From an uncultured Dermabacteraceae bacterium (GTDB taxonomy: Bacteria; Actinomycetota; Actinomycetes; Actinomycetales; Dermabacteraceae), in the NCBI GenBank assembly GCA_943913905.1, contig CALTZZ010000042.1, forward strand, positions 1-16,750: DNA of 16,750 nucleotides. Direction: 5' to 3'. The notes below the pieces were generated by a model. That model saw only the letters and a list, made by a program, of their open reading frames with translations, was not told where the DNA came from and did not search any database. The stretch's first letter is position 1; every line of letters starts with the position of its first letter. Of the stretch, positions 8,263-15,144 are shown in pieces. Position numbers and translations under genes: made by a program.

Positions 8263-9603
8263 CTAGTGTCCGATCTCTTCGAGCTCGGCGAGCGTGTGTA
8301 CAACGGGGATGATGACGTCACCGTCTTGGCCCGTCCCGATCTGCGGGTCTGCGAGCGTGAGTTCTTCGAGCGCTCGAGTATGAACCTCGCGTGCGGTTTC
8401 GATTCGCTCCCACGGTGAGGAGTTTTCGGTCGGTTCGCCGTGGGAAATGATCGGGGCAAGCAGGGGCCGATGATTGTTCAGTGCCTCCGCGGAGGCGGCG
8501 TCACGATCGGTGAGCACGAGTTCGGCACGAGCCTCGCCCCGGGTACCAAGAACGCGGAAAGCTCGTTTCGCTCCCGCGATCGTGGCTTTGCTCGCGGAGC
8601 GTTTCGCAACTGCCTCCATCTCACCTCGCGAGTTTTCGCGCTCCACCAGCTTGTACACGAAGCCTTGCGCCGGGTGGTCTCCGCCTGTCACAAGGCGAGT
8701 GCCGATCCCATACCCATCCAGGGGAGCGTCGCGCAGGGCGAAAACGCGGTACTCGTCCAGGTCGCTCGTGGCCGTGATCCGGGTTTCGGAGGCCCCGAGG
8801 GCATCAAGCTGAGTGCGCACCGCGCGCGCAGTGGCTCCCAGATCCCCAGAATCAATCCGCACACCTCCGAGGCCGGTCCCTGCGGCGGCAATGGCGCGAT
8901 CGATGGCGGTCGGGATGTCGAAAGTGTCGACTAGCAGGCTCGTATCTGCTCCCAGGTTCTCCACTTGTGCGGCGAAGGCGTCGGCCTCCGAATCAAACAG
9001 AAGAGTGAATGCGTGCGCCGACGTCCCGGTGACGGGAATGCCATAGCGACGTCCGGCCTCAAGATTGGAGGTTGACGCGAAACCGACGATCGCCGCGGCC
9101 CGTGAGGCAGCAACTGCGGCATCCTCATGGACGCGCCGCGAGCCCATCTCAATGCACGGCCGCCCGTCTGCCGCAGCGATCATGCGAGAGCCCACAGAAC
9201 TGATCGAACTGTCGTGGTTGAGGATTGAAAGGATCAACGTCTCCAACAGGACGCATTCTTGGAACGTGCCCTCTACCCGTATGACGGGGGAATTCGGAAA
9301 GAACACCTCGCCTTCGGCGTAGGCACTTACGCTACCGGTGAAGCGATACGTGCGAGCGAACTCCACAAGATCGGCGGAAAACATGCCGGTGGACTCGAGG
9401 AACGCGATGTCCTCGTCATCGAAGTGGAACTGCGCGAGAGCGTCGAGGATTCGACCGACGCCAGTGAGCACCCCGTAGCGGCGCCCTTCGGGAAGGGAAC
9501 GGGTAAACACCTCAAAAACGCAGTGACGTTCGGCCACTCCCGCGTCGCGTGCCGCTTGAATCATCGTGAGTTCGTACAGGTCCGTGCGCAGTGAAGTAGT
9601 CAC
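8263..9603 (-). CDS. pncB: Nicotinate phosphoribosyltransferase
   Basis: This protein of about 446 residues converts nicotinate and PRPP, with ATP hydrolysis, to nicotinate mononucleotide in the Preiss-Handler NAD salvage pathway. It begins with TDLYELTM, the hallmark N-terminus of the family. It carries GTSAHAF (about 193-199, His197 being the expected phosphohistidine) and GVRIDSGDL with DTFDI nearby for phosphate and PRPP binding. The length fits the family. Two adjacent GTG codons, at 9606 and 9603, could start it; I chose 9603 because a TAGGCT box ends 6 nt before it, giving a leaderless start, and there is no ribosome binding site. It is divergent from clpS and convergent with the helicase, as at the M. 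tuberculosis pncB1-clpS locus (Rv1330c-Rv1331). Confidence 0.94.
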   Translation of the reverse strand: MTTSLRTDLYELTMIQAARDAGVAERHCVFEVFTRSLPEGRRYGVLTGVGRILDALAQFHFDDEDIAFLESTGMFSADLVEFARTYRFTGSVSAYAEGEVFFPNSPVIRVEGTFQECVLLETLILSILNHDSSISSVGSRMIAAADGRPCIEMGSRRVHEDAAVAASRAAAIVGFASTSNLEAGRRYGIPVTGTSAHAFTLLFDSEADAFAAQVENLGADTSLLVDTFDIPTAIDRAIAAAGTGLGGVRIDSGDLGATARAVRTQLDALGASETRITATSDLDEYRVFALRDAPLDGYGIGTRLVTGGDHPAQGFVYKLVERENSRGEMEAVAKRSASKATIAGAKRAFRVLGTRGEARAELVLTDRDAASAEALNNHRPLLAPIISHGEPTENSSPWERIETAREVHTRALEELTLADPQIGTGQDGDVIIPVVHTLAELEEIGH

Positions 9604-9609
9604 CACTCA

Positions 9610-9615
9610 AGCCTA
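9610..9615 (-). promoter_or_regulatory. Putative -10 box of pncB (TAGGCT)
   Basis: Read on the minus strand, TAGGCT (9615 to 9610) is followed by 6 nt and the GTG at 9603. It fits TAnnnT and predicts a leaderless pncB message. It lies back to back with the clpS promoter. Confidence 0.4.
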
Positions 9616-9630
9616 GAGGACACCGCGCGG

Positions 9631-9636
9631 TATGGT
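9631..9636 (+). promoter_or_regulatory. Putative -10 box of clpS (TATGGT)
   Basis: TATGGT would start transcription near 9643, giving a leader of about 40 nt that carries the clpS ribosome binding site AGGAAGG (9668-9674). It overlaps an imperfect inverted repeat at 9632-9651 (ATGGTGG, TTTT loop, CCACACCAT with two unpaired bases), which could act as an operator or a 5' hairpin. Confidence 0.4.
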
Positions 9637-9681
9637 GGTTTTCCACACCATGTCGTCGCCGTATTTCAGGAAGGTTGTGCA

Positions 9682-9963
9682 GTGAGCACGAGCGAACAAC
9701 CCCACGGCGAGTCTTCGGCAAGCACCGCCACCGAACGCGCGTGGAACACAGTCGTGTTGAATGATCCGGTCAATTTACAGAGCTATGTGGTGTTCGTTCT
9801 CCGGAGCCATTTTGGTTACGACCGCGACAAGGCTTATGCCCTCATGATGGAGGTGCATACGAAAGGCCGGTCGATCGTGTCTCGGGACGGTCGCGAGAAG
9901 GCGGAGTCTCACGTGGCAGCAATGCACGGCTATGGTCTGCACGCGATTATGGAGGAGGCGTAG
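9682..9963 (+). CDS. clpS: ATP-dependent Clp protease adaptor ClpS
   Basis: This 93-residue protein is the N-degron adaptor that delivers proteins with destabilising N-terminal residues to the ClpC/ClpA-ClpP protease. The first 20 residues are a flexible Ser/Thr/Glu-rich extension. The folded domain starts at WNTVVLNDPVN (21-31), where Asn27 and Asp28 correspond to the conserved asparagine-aspartate pair of the binding pocket, and continues with LMMEVHTKGRS (54-64), His59 being the pocket histidine. The GTG start at 9682 lies 7 nt after AGGAAGG, a good ribosome binding site. The next gene, of the DUF2017 family, begins 2 nt after the stop, so the two are surely co-transcribed. Divergent pncB and downstream murI complete a conserved actinobacterial neighbourhood. 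Confidence 0.95.
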   Translation: MSTSEQPHGESSASTATERAWNTVVLNDPVNLQSYVVFVLRSHFGYDRDKAYALMMEVHTKGRSIVSRDGREKAESHVAAMHGYGLHAIMEEA

Positions 9964-9965
9964 CC

Positions 9966-10622
9966 GTGGCACGGTCTTTTGTGGCGCGAGCCGATGGCCG
10001 CTTCATGTGCGCGCTCGAACCTGAAGAGCGAAGTGTCATTCGGCAAGTCTCCGACGAAGTCACCCAGCTTATTCGGATGGGTCTTGGGGGAATGGAACGT
10101 CCCGGGGAGTCGACCGGGAGCGATGCAGGGGCAGACGATCCCCTCACGCGGCTTGCTGCGGAGCTGGGGGAGGATCAGGAGGTCCGTGCTCCTATCGACC
10201 CGGCGCTGGCGCGACTGCTGCCTCCTGCAAGTCAGGATGACGACGCCGCAGATGAATTTCGCCGGTTAGCGCAGCGGGGGATTGCCGAGGGGCACATCGA
10301 GAACCTTTCGACGATGCAGGCCGGACTCGAAGCAGCGTCTGATTTGGGAGATTTCGGAAGCACCGAGGTGATCATTGCGCGGGACGAATCGCTCGCGTGG
10401 TTGAAAGGACTCACCGCTATTCGCTTGGTGTTGGGGGAGCGCATGGGGCTTCGCGGCGACTCAGATTTCGACGCGCTGCAAGCATTGTGCGAGGGCGGGG
10501 TCAACGTGGAAGAGGACCGAGAGCCGGGGACAGCGGGGATTGAGTTCCTTGCGTCTTTGTATGAATTTCTTACGTGGCTGCAGGAATCGCTCGTGGGCGC
10601 GCTGAATTCGCGGCCACATTAA
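9966..10622 (+). CDS. DUF2017 family protein (ClpS-linked, function unknown)
   Basis: This 218-residue soluble protein matches the DUF2017 family, which in actinobacteria almost always follows clpS (Rv1332 in M. tuberculosis). Visible family features are an N-terminal FVARADGRFMCALEPEE segment, an acidic linker (about 47-60), DPLTRLAAEL (58-67), DDAADEFRRLAQRG (about 92-104) and a C-terminal helical part with ARDESLAWLKGLTAIRLVLGER. It is rich in acidic residues and has no membrane segment, signal peptide or catalytic motif. The GTG start lies 7 nt after a strong GGAGGAGG located within the end of clpS. Its role is unknown; the constant pairing suggests a link to ClpS or N-degron turnover, but this is inference. 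Confidence 0.85.
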   Translation: MARSFVARADGRFMCALEPEERSVIRQVSDEVTQLIRMGLGGMERPGESTGSDAGADDPLTRLAAELGEDQEVRAPIDPALARLLPPASQDDDAADEFRRLAQRGIAEGHIENLSTMQAGLEAASDLGDFGSTEVIIARDESLAWLKGLTAIRLVLGERMGLRGDSDFDALQALCEGGVNVEEDREPGTAGIEFLASLYEFLTWLQESLVGALNSRPH

Positions 10623-10679
10623 CCTTGTGAGATCGGCGTCAGCGAGATCCTGATCGCGGCGATATACCGCAGCGCTCGA

Positions 10680-10685
10680 TAGATT
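10680..10685 (+). promoter_or_regulatory. -10 box for leaderless murI operon transcript (TAGATT)
   Basis: TAGATT followed by exactly 7 nt and the ATG at 10693 is textbook leaderless geometry, identical in spacing to the box before the DUF3039 gene. There is no ribosome binding site before the murI ATG. The -35 region is not recognisable. Confidence 0.6.
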
Positions 10686-10692
10686 TAGACGC

Positions 10693-11517
10693 ATGAACAA
10701 CGCGCCGATTGGGATTTTCGATTCCGGCCTCGGAGGCCTGACTGTTGCTCGCGCAATCATTGATCAGCTTCCGAATGAGCAGGTTTACTACATCGGCGAT
10801 ACCGCTCACACGCCCTATGGTGACAAGCCCCTAGCTGACGTTCGCGCGTATTCGCTGGCCGTGATGGACGAGCTTGTGTCTCACGGCGTCAAGATGCTGG
10901 TGATCGCATGCAACAGCGCCACGGCGGCGGTGCTTGCTGATGCGCGCGAACGCTACGACGTTCCCGTGATCGAAGTGATCAAGCCCGCGGTTCGCCGTGC
11001 CGTAGCGGCTACCCACAACAAGAGGGTGGGCGTGATCGGCACGCGCGCCACGATTACGTCGAAGGCTTACGAGGATGCGTTTGACGCGGCCGTCGGCATT
11101 TCGGTGACAAGCGCCGCGTGTCCACGGTTCGTGGAATTTGTTGAAAGTGGGCGCACGACCGGCGAAGATGTGATGGAAGCGGCTGAGGAGTATTTGGCTC
11201 CGCTCAAGGCGGCCGGCGTCGATACTCTCGTGCTTGGTTGCACGCACTATCCGATGTTGGCGGGCCCGATTAGCGTTGTCATGGGACCGGACGTGTCGCT
11301 CGTTGTGAGCTCGGAGGAAACGGCTCTGGACGTCTTCCGGACGCTGCATGAAAAGGACCTGCTTCGGTCCGATGACCCCGCTCCGGTCCACGTGTTTGCC
11401 GAGACCGCGCCGCGCGTGGGGCGGACCAGCAACTTTGCTCACCTGTCGCGCCGATTCTTGGGCCCCGAAGTTACCCATACCACCAGCATCCCCGTTATCG
11501 ATCCGGAGAACACATGA
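10693..11517 (+). CDS. murI: Glutamate racemase
   Basis: This 274-residue enzyme interconverts L- and D-glutamate in the cytoplasm, supplying D-Glu for peptidoglycan stem peptides. The cofactor-independent two-cysteine mechanism is visible: FDSGLGGLTV (9-18) holds the catalytic aspartate and substrate loop, ACNSAT (72-77) the first catalytic Cys73, and GCTHYP (182-187) the second, Cys183, with His185. YIGDTAHTPYG (33-43) is also typical. The length suits the family. The gene begins the operon: it has no ribosome binding site, a TAGATT box 7 nt upstream, and its stop overlaps the next start as ATGA. Confidence 0.97.
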   Translation: MNNAPIGIFDSGLGGLTVARAIIDQLPNEQVYYIGDTAHTPYGDKPLADVRAYSLAVMDELVSHGVKMLVIACNSATAAVLADARERYDVPVIEVIKPAVRRAVAATHNKRVGVIGTRATITSKAYEDAFDAAVGISVTSAACPRFVEFVESGRTTGEDVMEAAEEYLAPLKAAGVDTLVLGCTHYPMLAGPISVVMGPDVSLVVSSEETALDVFRTLHEKDLLRSDDPAPVHVFAETAPRVGRTSNFAHLSRRFLGPEVTHTTSIPVIDPENT

Positions 11518-12296
11518 GCATCGAACTAACCGTCATTGGATGTTCCGGTAGCTACGGCGGGCCGGGGGAGCCGACGTCGTCGTATTTGGTCACGGTTCCG
11601 GGAGCTGATGGCGGTCGATTCCGCATTCTCATGGACTTCGGCAGTGGTGCGCTCTGTAATCTGCAGCGAGCGATCGACCCGTCGACCATTGATCTGATCC
11701 TCATTTCGCACCTGCACGCGGACCATTTTCTGGACCTGGCGGGCCTCGAGGTGTATCTGGCGTACCACCCGCTCGTGTCATGCCCGACCCTCCCGGTGTA
11801 TGCCCCGAGCGGCATGGAAGACCGCTTGAGTGCCGCGACTGGTAATCCTGATCCGATCCCTCCCGGGGCCTCACGAGCCGCGTTTTCATTCGTGGATCTA
11901 TCCGACGGGCTCACGTTTTCGGCAGGTGCCGCCACGATCACGGCTTTTGCCGTGGAACACCCGGTTCCGGCTTTCGGTTTTCGCATCGAGGCCGGTGGCC
12001 GGGTGCTCGCGTATTCGGGAGACACGGATGCGTGTGAAAGGCTGACGACTCTGGCTACCGGCGCTGACCTGCTACTCGCTGAGGCGGGTTACATTGAGGG
12101 TCGTGACGATCACTTCACGGGAATTCACCTGACGGGTAAGCGCGCGGGCGAGGCAGCGGCTGCTGCAGGCGCGCAGTCACTCGTCTTGACCCATATTCCG
12201 CCGTGGACTAATCCCGATGTTCCCGTTGCCGAGGCACGGCAAGCGTTCGCGGGCCCCGTGTCCCGCGCAACAGCATTGACCACGTACACGATCTGA
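11514..12296 (+). CDS. MBL-fold phosphodiesterase, Rv1339-like (putative class II cAMP phosphodiesterase)
   Basis: This 260-residue metallo-beta-lactamase-fold hydrolase has the metal-binding motif HLHADH (66-71), a further His149, Asp170 in YSGDTD and His227 in THIPPW, so the ligand set for a two-metal centre looks complete. The start VIGCSGSYGGPGEPTSSYLV is that of the actinobacterial family lying between murI and rph. The M. tuberculosis member, Rv1339, has been reported as an atypical class II cAMP phosphodiesterase. Hydrolysis of cAMP or another cyclic nucleotide is therefore the best guess; RNase Z-like activity is less likely. It overlaps murI by 4 nt and has GGAGAA at 11505-11510 as ribosome binding site. 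No membrane segment is seen. Confidence 0.85.
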   Translation: MSIELTVIGCSGSYGGPGEPTSSYLVTVPGADGGRFRILMDFGSGALCNLQRAIDPSTIDLILISHLHADHFLDLAGLEVYLAYHPLVSCPTLPVYAPSGMEDRLSAATGNPDPIPPGASRAAFSFVDLSDGLTFSAGAATITAFAVEHPVPAFGFRIEAGGRVLAYSGDTDACERLTTLATGADLLLAEAGYIEGRDDHFTGIHLTGKRAGEAAAAAGAQSLVLTHIPPWTNPDVPVAEARQAFAGPVSRATALTTYTI

Positions 12297-12309
12297 GGTT
12301 TGGAGCACC

Positions 12310-13056
12310 ATGAACGACGCCAGCAAGACCCGAGTTGACGGCCGCACTCCCACCGATCTACGAGACGTGCGCATCACGCGCGGCTGGCTCGACCATGCCG
12401 AGGGTAGCTGTCTCATCGAGTTTGGGAAGACTCGGGTCCTGTGTGCAGCGAGCTATTCACAGGGTGTGCCCCGCTGGAAGAAGGGAAGCGGGTCCGGCTG
12501 GGTCACCGCCGAATACGCGATGCTTCCGCGCGCAACGGGAACCCGTTCCGACCGTGAAAGCGTCAAGGGGAAGATCGGTGGTCGCACCCACGAGATTTCC
12601 CGCCTCATCGGGCGTTCGCTGCGCAGCGTTGTGGACCTCTCGGCGCTCGGCGAAAACACGATCCAGTTGGACTGCGACGTTCTCCAGGCCGACGGCGGCA
12701 CCCGTACCGCTGCGATCACAGGTGCCTATGTTGCACTGGTTGATGCGATCACGTGGGGTAAGCGCCACGGGTCTATCCCTGTGCTCGCGGACGTGCTCAC
12801 TGATTCGGTCTCGGCGATCAGCGTGGGCATCGTGGACGGCGAACCGCTCCTCGACCTTGAATATCGTGAAGACGTGAAGGCACAAACCGACATGAACGTG
12901 GTCATGACGGGTGCGGGACAGTTTGTGGAAGTGCAGGGCACCGCCGAGGGGGCACCGTTCAGCATGGACGAGCTGAATCAGCTTCTTGCTCTCGCCTCGC
13001 AAGGCTGTGCTGATCTGATCCAGATGCAGCTTGCCGCCTTCAAGGATGCGCAGTGA
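12310..13056 (+). CDS. rph: Ribonuclease PH
   Basis: This 248-residue phosphorolytic 3'-5' exoribonuclease trims tRNA precursors and structured RNAs, releasing nucleoside diphosphates; the family forms hexameric rings. Conserved stretches are ITRGWLDHAEGSCLIEFG (22-39), the arginine-rich GRTHEISRLIGRSLR (91-105) and the active-site segments DCDVLQADGGTRTAAITG (121-138) and DLEYREDVKAQTDMNVVMTG (182-201). The C-terminus is typical, with no truncation. The ATG lies 4 nt after GGAG and 13 nt after the previous stop. The stop overlaps the rdgB start as GTGA, so the two are translationally coupled. Confidence 0.97.
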   Translation: MNDASKTRVDGRTPTDLRDVRITRGWLDHAEGSCLIEFGKTRVLCAASYSQGVPRWKKGSGSGWVTAEYAMLPRATGTRSDRESVKGKIGGRTHEISRLIGRSLRSVVDLSALGENTIQLDCDVLQADGGTRTAAITGAYVALVDAITWGKRHGSIPVLADVLTDSVSAISVGIVDGEPLLDLEYREDVKAQTDMNVVMTGAGQFVEVQGTAEGAPFSMDELNQLLALASQGCADLIQMQLAAFKDAQ

Positions 13057-13685
13057 CGGCGCCACGGGTAGTCCTCGCGAGCCACAACGCAAAGAAACTC
13101 GCGGAACTGCGCTCGGTTCTTGCTCACCAGATTGACGGATTGGACCCCGCAGGCGTCGTCTCGAACGCGGACCTCGCGTTGAGCGAACCGGTCGAAGATG
13201 GCGTGACGTTCGAGCAGAATGCGCTGATTAAGGCGCGGTCAGCTGCGCGTGAAAGTGGCTTGATGGCGATCGCCGATGACTCCGGTTTGAGCGTCGATGT
13301 CCTCGGCGGAGCGCCCGGTATCTTCAGCGCTCGGTGGTCCGGCGTTCACGGCGATGATTCTGCCAATAATGCGCTTCTTCTTGCGCAGCTCGCCGACATC
13401 GCTCCAGCCCACCGCGGCGCCGCATTCGTATGTGCGGTCGCCGTCGTGATCCCCGGATCTGACGGCAACGGGGCCATCGAATTCGTGGAGCGCGGTGTCA
13501 TGCGCGGAAGGCTCCTGACGGAGGAACGGGGGGAAGGCGGCTTCGGGTACGACCCGCTGTTTGTTCCTGACGGAGAACAGGTGACATCTGCCGAGCTTTC
13601 TCCTGCGGCGAAGAACGCGATCAGCCATCGTGGTAAAGCGCTGCGGGCCGCTGCCGCCCGGCTGTCTGAACTGCGCGCTCTGTAG
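13053..13685 (+). CDS. rdgB: XTP/dITP diphosphatase (RdgB/HAM1 family)
   Basis: This 210-residue enzyme hydrolyses non-canonical purine nucleotides (XTP, dITP, ITP) to monophosphates and pyrophosphate, keeping them out of DNA and RNA. Family motifs are present: SHNAKKLAEL (10-19) for phosphate binding, TFEQNALIKA (52-61), the catalytic ADDSGLSVDVLGGAPG (74-89), GGFGYDPLF (162-170) and SHRGKAL (191-197). The GTG start overlaps the rph stop and sits 6 nt after AAGGA. It is the last gene of the murI operon and ends 2 nt from the convergent Nudix-like gene. The M. tuberculosis counterpart in the same order is Rv1341. Confidence 0.95.
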   Translation: MTAPRVVLASHNAKKLAELRSVLAHQIDGLDPAGVVSNADLALSEPVEDGVTFEQNALIKARSAARESGLMAIADDSGLSVDVLGGAPGIFSARWSGVHGDDSANNALLLAQLADIAPAHRGAAFVCAVAVVIPGSDGNGAIEFVERGVMRGRLLTEERGEGGFGYDPLFVPDGEQVTSAELSPAAKNAISHRGKALRAAAARLSELRAL

Positions 13686-13687
13686 CG

Positions 13688-14224
13688 TTACAGCAGACCG
13701 CCGGTCATGAGGGCGCGGCGGACGATGACCGAGTGGGAGTCGTCCATCTCGTCCATGACCGGTGATGACGCCATGTCCTCGGCCGGGAACCACGACAGTT
13801 CGAGCGCGTCGCTTTGAGGAGCGCAGTCGCCCTCCATCGGAATGATGTAGGCGAGCGACACGGCATGCTGCCGAGGATCGACGAAAAGCGATTGCCCAGG
13901 GGTCGGGAAGTATTCCGCAACCGTGAACGGTGTAAGCGATGCGGGAACTTTCGGGAGCGCTACCGGTCCCAGGTCCTTCTCGACGTGGCGGATGACTGCC
14001 TCACGCAGTGCTTCGTGGACGAGGACCCTGCCCGAGACGATCGAACGAACGATTCGCCCGGAGCCGTCGGCTCGGAGCATGAGCCCTACTTCGCTGATCG
14101 CGCCAAACGCGTCGAGGCGCACGGGCACGATGTCCACATACAGGATTGGGAGTTTACGGCGCAGAGCCGCCATCTCATCATCGCTAAACCATGACGATTC
14201 AGTATCAACAGCGGTGCGAGACAT
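13688..14224 (-). CDS. Nudix-like DUF4916 family protein with degenerate Nudix box
   Basis: This 178-residue protein resembles the actinobacterial DUF4916 Nudix-like family. A central beta region (ILYVDIVPVRLDAFGAISEVGLMLR, about 27-51) precedes the Nudix helix region 65-86. There Gly65, Glu71 and Arg79 are spaced as in a Nudix box, but the metal-binding REUxEE portion reads R-H-V-E-K-D, so it may not be a classical hydrolase. A substrate cannot be given. The ATG at 14224 lies 5 nt after GAGGA; an ATG at 14230 is possible, while any longer form would run into the tRNA-Leu gene. Only 30 nt separate it from the tRNA on the same strand, with no clear promoter between, so read-through from the tRNA promoter is likely. 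It converges with rdgB. Confidence 0.8.
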   Translation of the reverse strand: MSRTAVDTESSWFSDDEMAALRRKLPILYVDIVPVRLDAFGAISEVGLMLRADGSGRIVRSIVSGRVLVHEALREAVIRHVEKDLGPVALPKVPASLTPFTVAEYFPTPGQSLFVDPRQHAVSLAYIIPMEGDCAPQSDALELSWFPAEDMASSPVMDEMDDSHSVIVRRALMTGGLL

Positions 14225-14254
14225 AGCCATCCTCACTCTGGACTGAGATCCGAG

Positions 14255-14336
<82 letters not shown>

Positions 14337-14347
14337 GTGCACCGACA

Positions 14348-14353
14348 ACCATA
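14348..14353 (-). promoter_or_regulatory. Putative -10 box of tRNA-Leu (TATGGT)
   Basis: On the minus strand TATGGT (14353 to 14348) lies 11 nt before the tRNA 5' end, giving a very short 5' leader of about 5 nt. It may also drive the Nudix-like gene downstream of the tRNA. The -35 region is weak. Confidence 0.4.
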
Positions 14354-14396
14354 CCTTCTACCAGGGAGTGCTTTCGCTGAACTCAGGGAGGATCGG

Positions 14397-14402
14397 TAGG
14401 AT
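14397..14402 (+). promoter_or_regulatory. Putative -10 box of the DUF3618/GroES-like operon (TAGGAT)
   Basis: TAGGAT fits TAnnnT, with a start site expected near 14409. That leaves a leader of about 45 nt that carries the TGGAG ribosome binding site before the GTG at 14454. The 117-nt gap between tRNA-Leu and this gene thus holds two divergent promoters. Confidence 0.4.
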
Positions 14403-14453
14403 CAATGAGCAAGTACACATGCCCTCAATTTGAGCCCAAGACTGGAGAATTCC

Positions 14454-14768
14454 GTGGCAAAGAAGAAGGACAGCCTCGACAACATGAAGGTAGAGGCCCT
14501 GCGTCGCCAGGACAACCTCGCCTCCGATATCGATGAGCTCATTGATCGCGTGAACCCGAAGAACGCGTTTTTGCGCCTGAAGAACGAAGCAACTGACGCC
14601 ACGAAATCTTTTTTCGTCGCCGATGACGGCAGTGTGAAGCCGGGACCCGCAGCAGGAGTCGCCGGGAGCGTCATCGGCACTATTGCGATCGTCGCCGGAA
14701 TCGTGGTTCTCGCGACCCGCACTCCGAAGCGCGGAAAGTTCTACGACCGCGAGTACAGGGACCGTTGA
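14454..14768 (+). CDS. DUF3618 family small membrane protein
   Basis: This 104-residue protein matches the DUF3618 family of actinobacterial membrane proteins, whose function is unknown. Residues 1-60 are charged and probably helical, with the family-like stretch RQDNLASDIDELIDRVNPKNAFLR split by the conserved Asn-Pro. One hydrophobic segment spans about residues 66-88 (GVAGSVIGTIAIVAGIVVLA), followed by a short basic tail. Cytoplasmic N-terminus is likely from the charge pattern. I prefer the GTG at 14454, which lies 6 nt after TGGAG; an in-frame upstream codon at 14430 lacks a ribosome binding site. The stop overlaps the TTG start of the GroES-like gene, so the two are coupled. Confidence 0.8.
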   Translation: MAKKKDSLDNMKVEALRRQDNLASDIDELIDRVNPKNAFLRLKNEATDATKSFFVADDGSVKPGPAAGVAGSVIGTIAIVAGIVVLATRTPKRGKFYDREYRDR

Positions 14769-15085
14769 GCGACAAGCATCTCCCCGTCCGAATGCTTCAC
14801 GACAGACTGCTCGTTGAAGCTCCATCTGAAGGCGAACGCCGCAGCAAGTCCGGGATTCTGATCCCGGCTACCGTGTCTGTGTCAAAGCGGCTTGCCTGGG
14901 CGACCGTGGTAGCCGCAGGTGGGAGCGTGCGGCACGTCGATGTCGGCGATAAGGTCCTGTTCGACCCAGCCGATCCCGCCGAGGTTGAACTCGATGGAGC
15001 GGTCTACGTGTTAGTGCGCGAACGCGACGTTCATGCGGTTCACACGGACAATGACAGCGGCACCGATTCGGGTCTGTACCTCTAA
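14765..15085 (+). CDS. GroES-like family protein (short co-chaperonin paralogue)
   Basis: This 106-residue protein is a GroES-fold paralogue rather than the main co-chaperonin. It opens with RMLHDRLLVEA (9-19, cf. the PLHDRVLV start of GroES). A mobile-loop-like segment follows with SGILIPA (29-35), keeping the hydrophobic triplet that contacts GroEL. VVAAGGSVRHVDVGDKVLFDP (48-68) lacks the insertion that forms the roof hairpin in E. coli GroES. The C-terminus (HAVHTDNDSGTDSGLYL) extends past the usual end. Actinobacteria have such a paralogue beside a DUF3618 gene. The TTG start overlaps the DUF3618 stop and has AGGGA nearby; the next ATG (14792) lacks a ribosome binding site and would cut the conserved start. 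Whether it caps GroEL is unknown. Confidence 0.8.
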   Translation: MSDKHLPVRMLHDRLLVEAPSEGERRSKSGILIPATVSVSKRLAWATVVAAGGSVRHVDVGDKVLFDPADPAEVELDGAVYVLVRERDVHAVHTDNDSGTDSGLYL

Positions 15086-15095
15086 TTCAATTTCC

Positions 15096-15121
15096 CGAGC
15101 GCTTGCGCAGCCGCGAGCGCT
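15096..15121. repeat. CGAGCGCT direct repeat able to form a hairpin
   Basis: CGAGCGCT occurs at 15096-15103 and 15114-15121. Because AGCGCT is self-complementary, the two copies can also pair as a 6-bp stem over a 12-nt loop. It sits between the GroES-like stop and the SDR ribosome binding site. It could be a weak terminator or a protein site, or chance. Confidence 0.3.
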
Positions 15122-15144
15122 GGCCAACCACAGAAGGATTCCTC

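Noticed and set aside
14405..14536. Small open frame (43 codons) between the DUF3618 promoter and gene
   Set aside because: It overlaps the DUF3618 gene in another frame, lacks a ribosome binding site and the predicted transcription start falls at or after its ATG.
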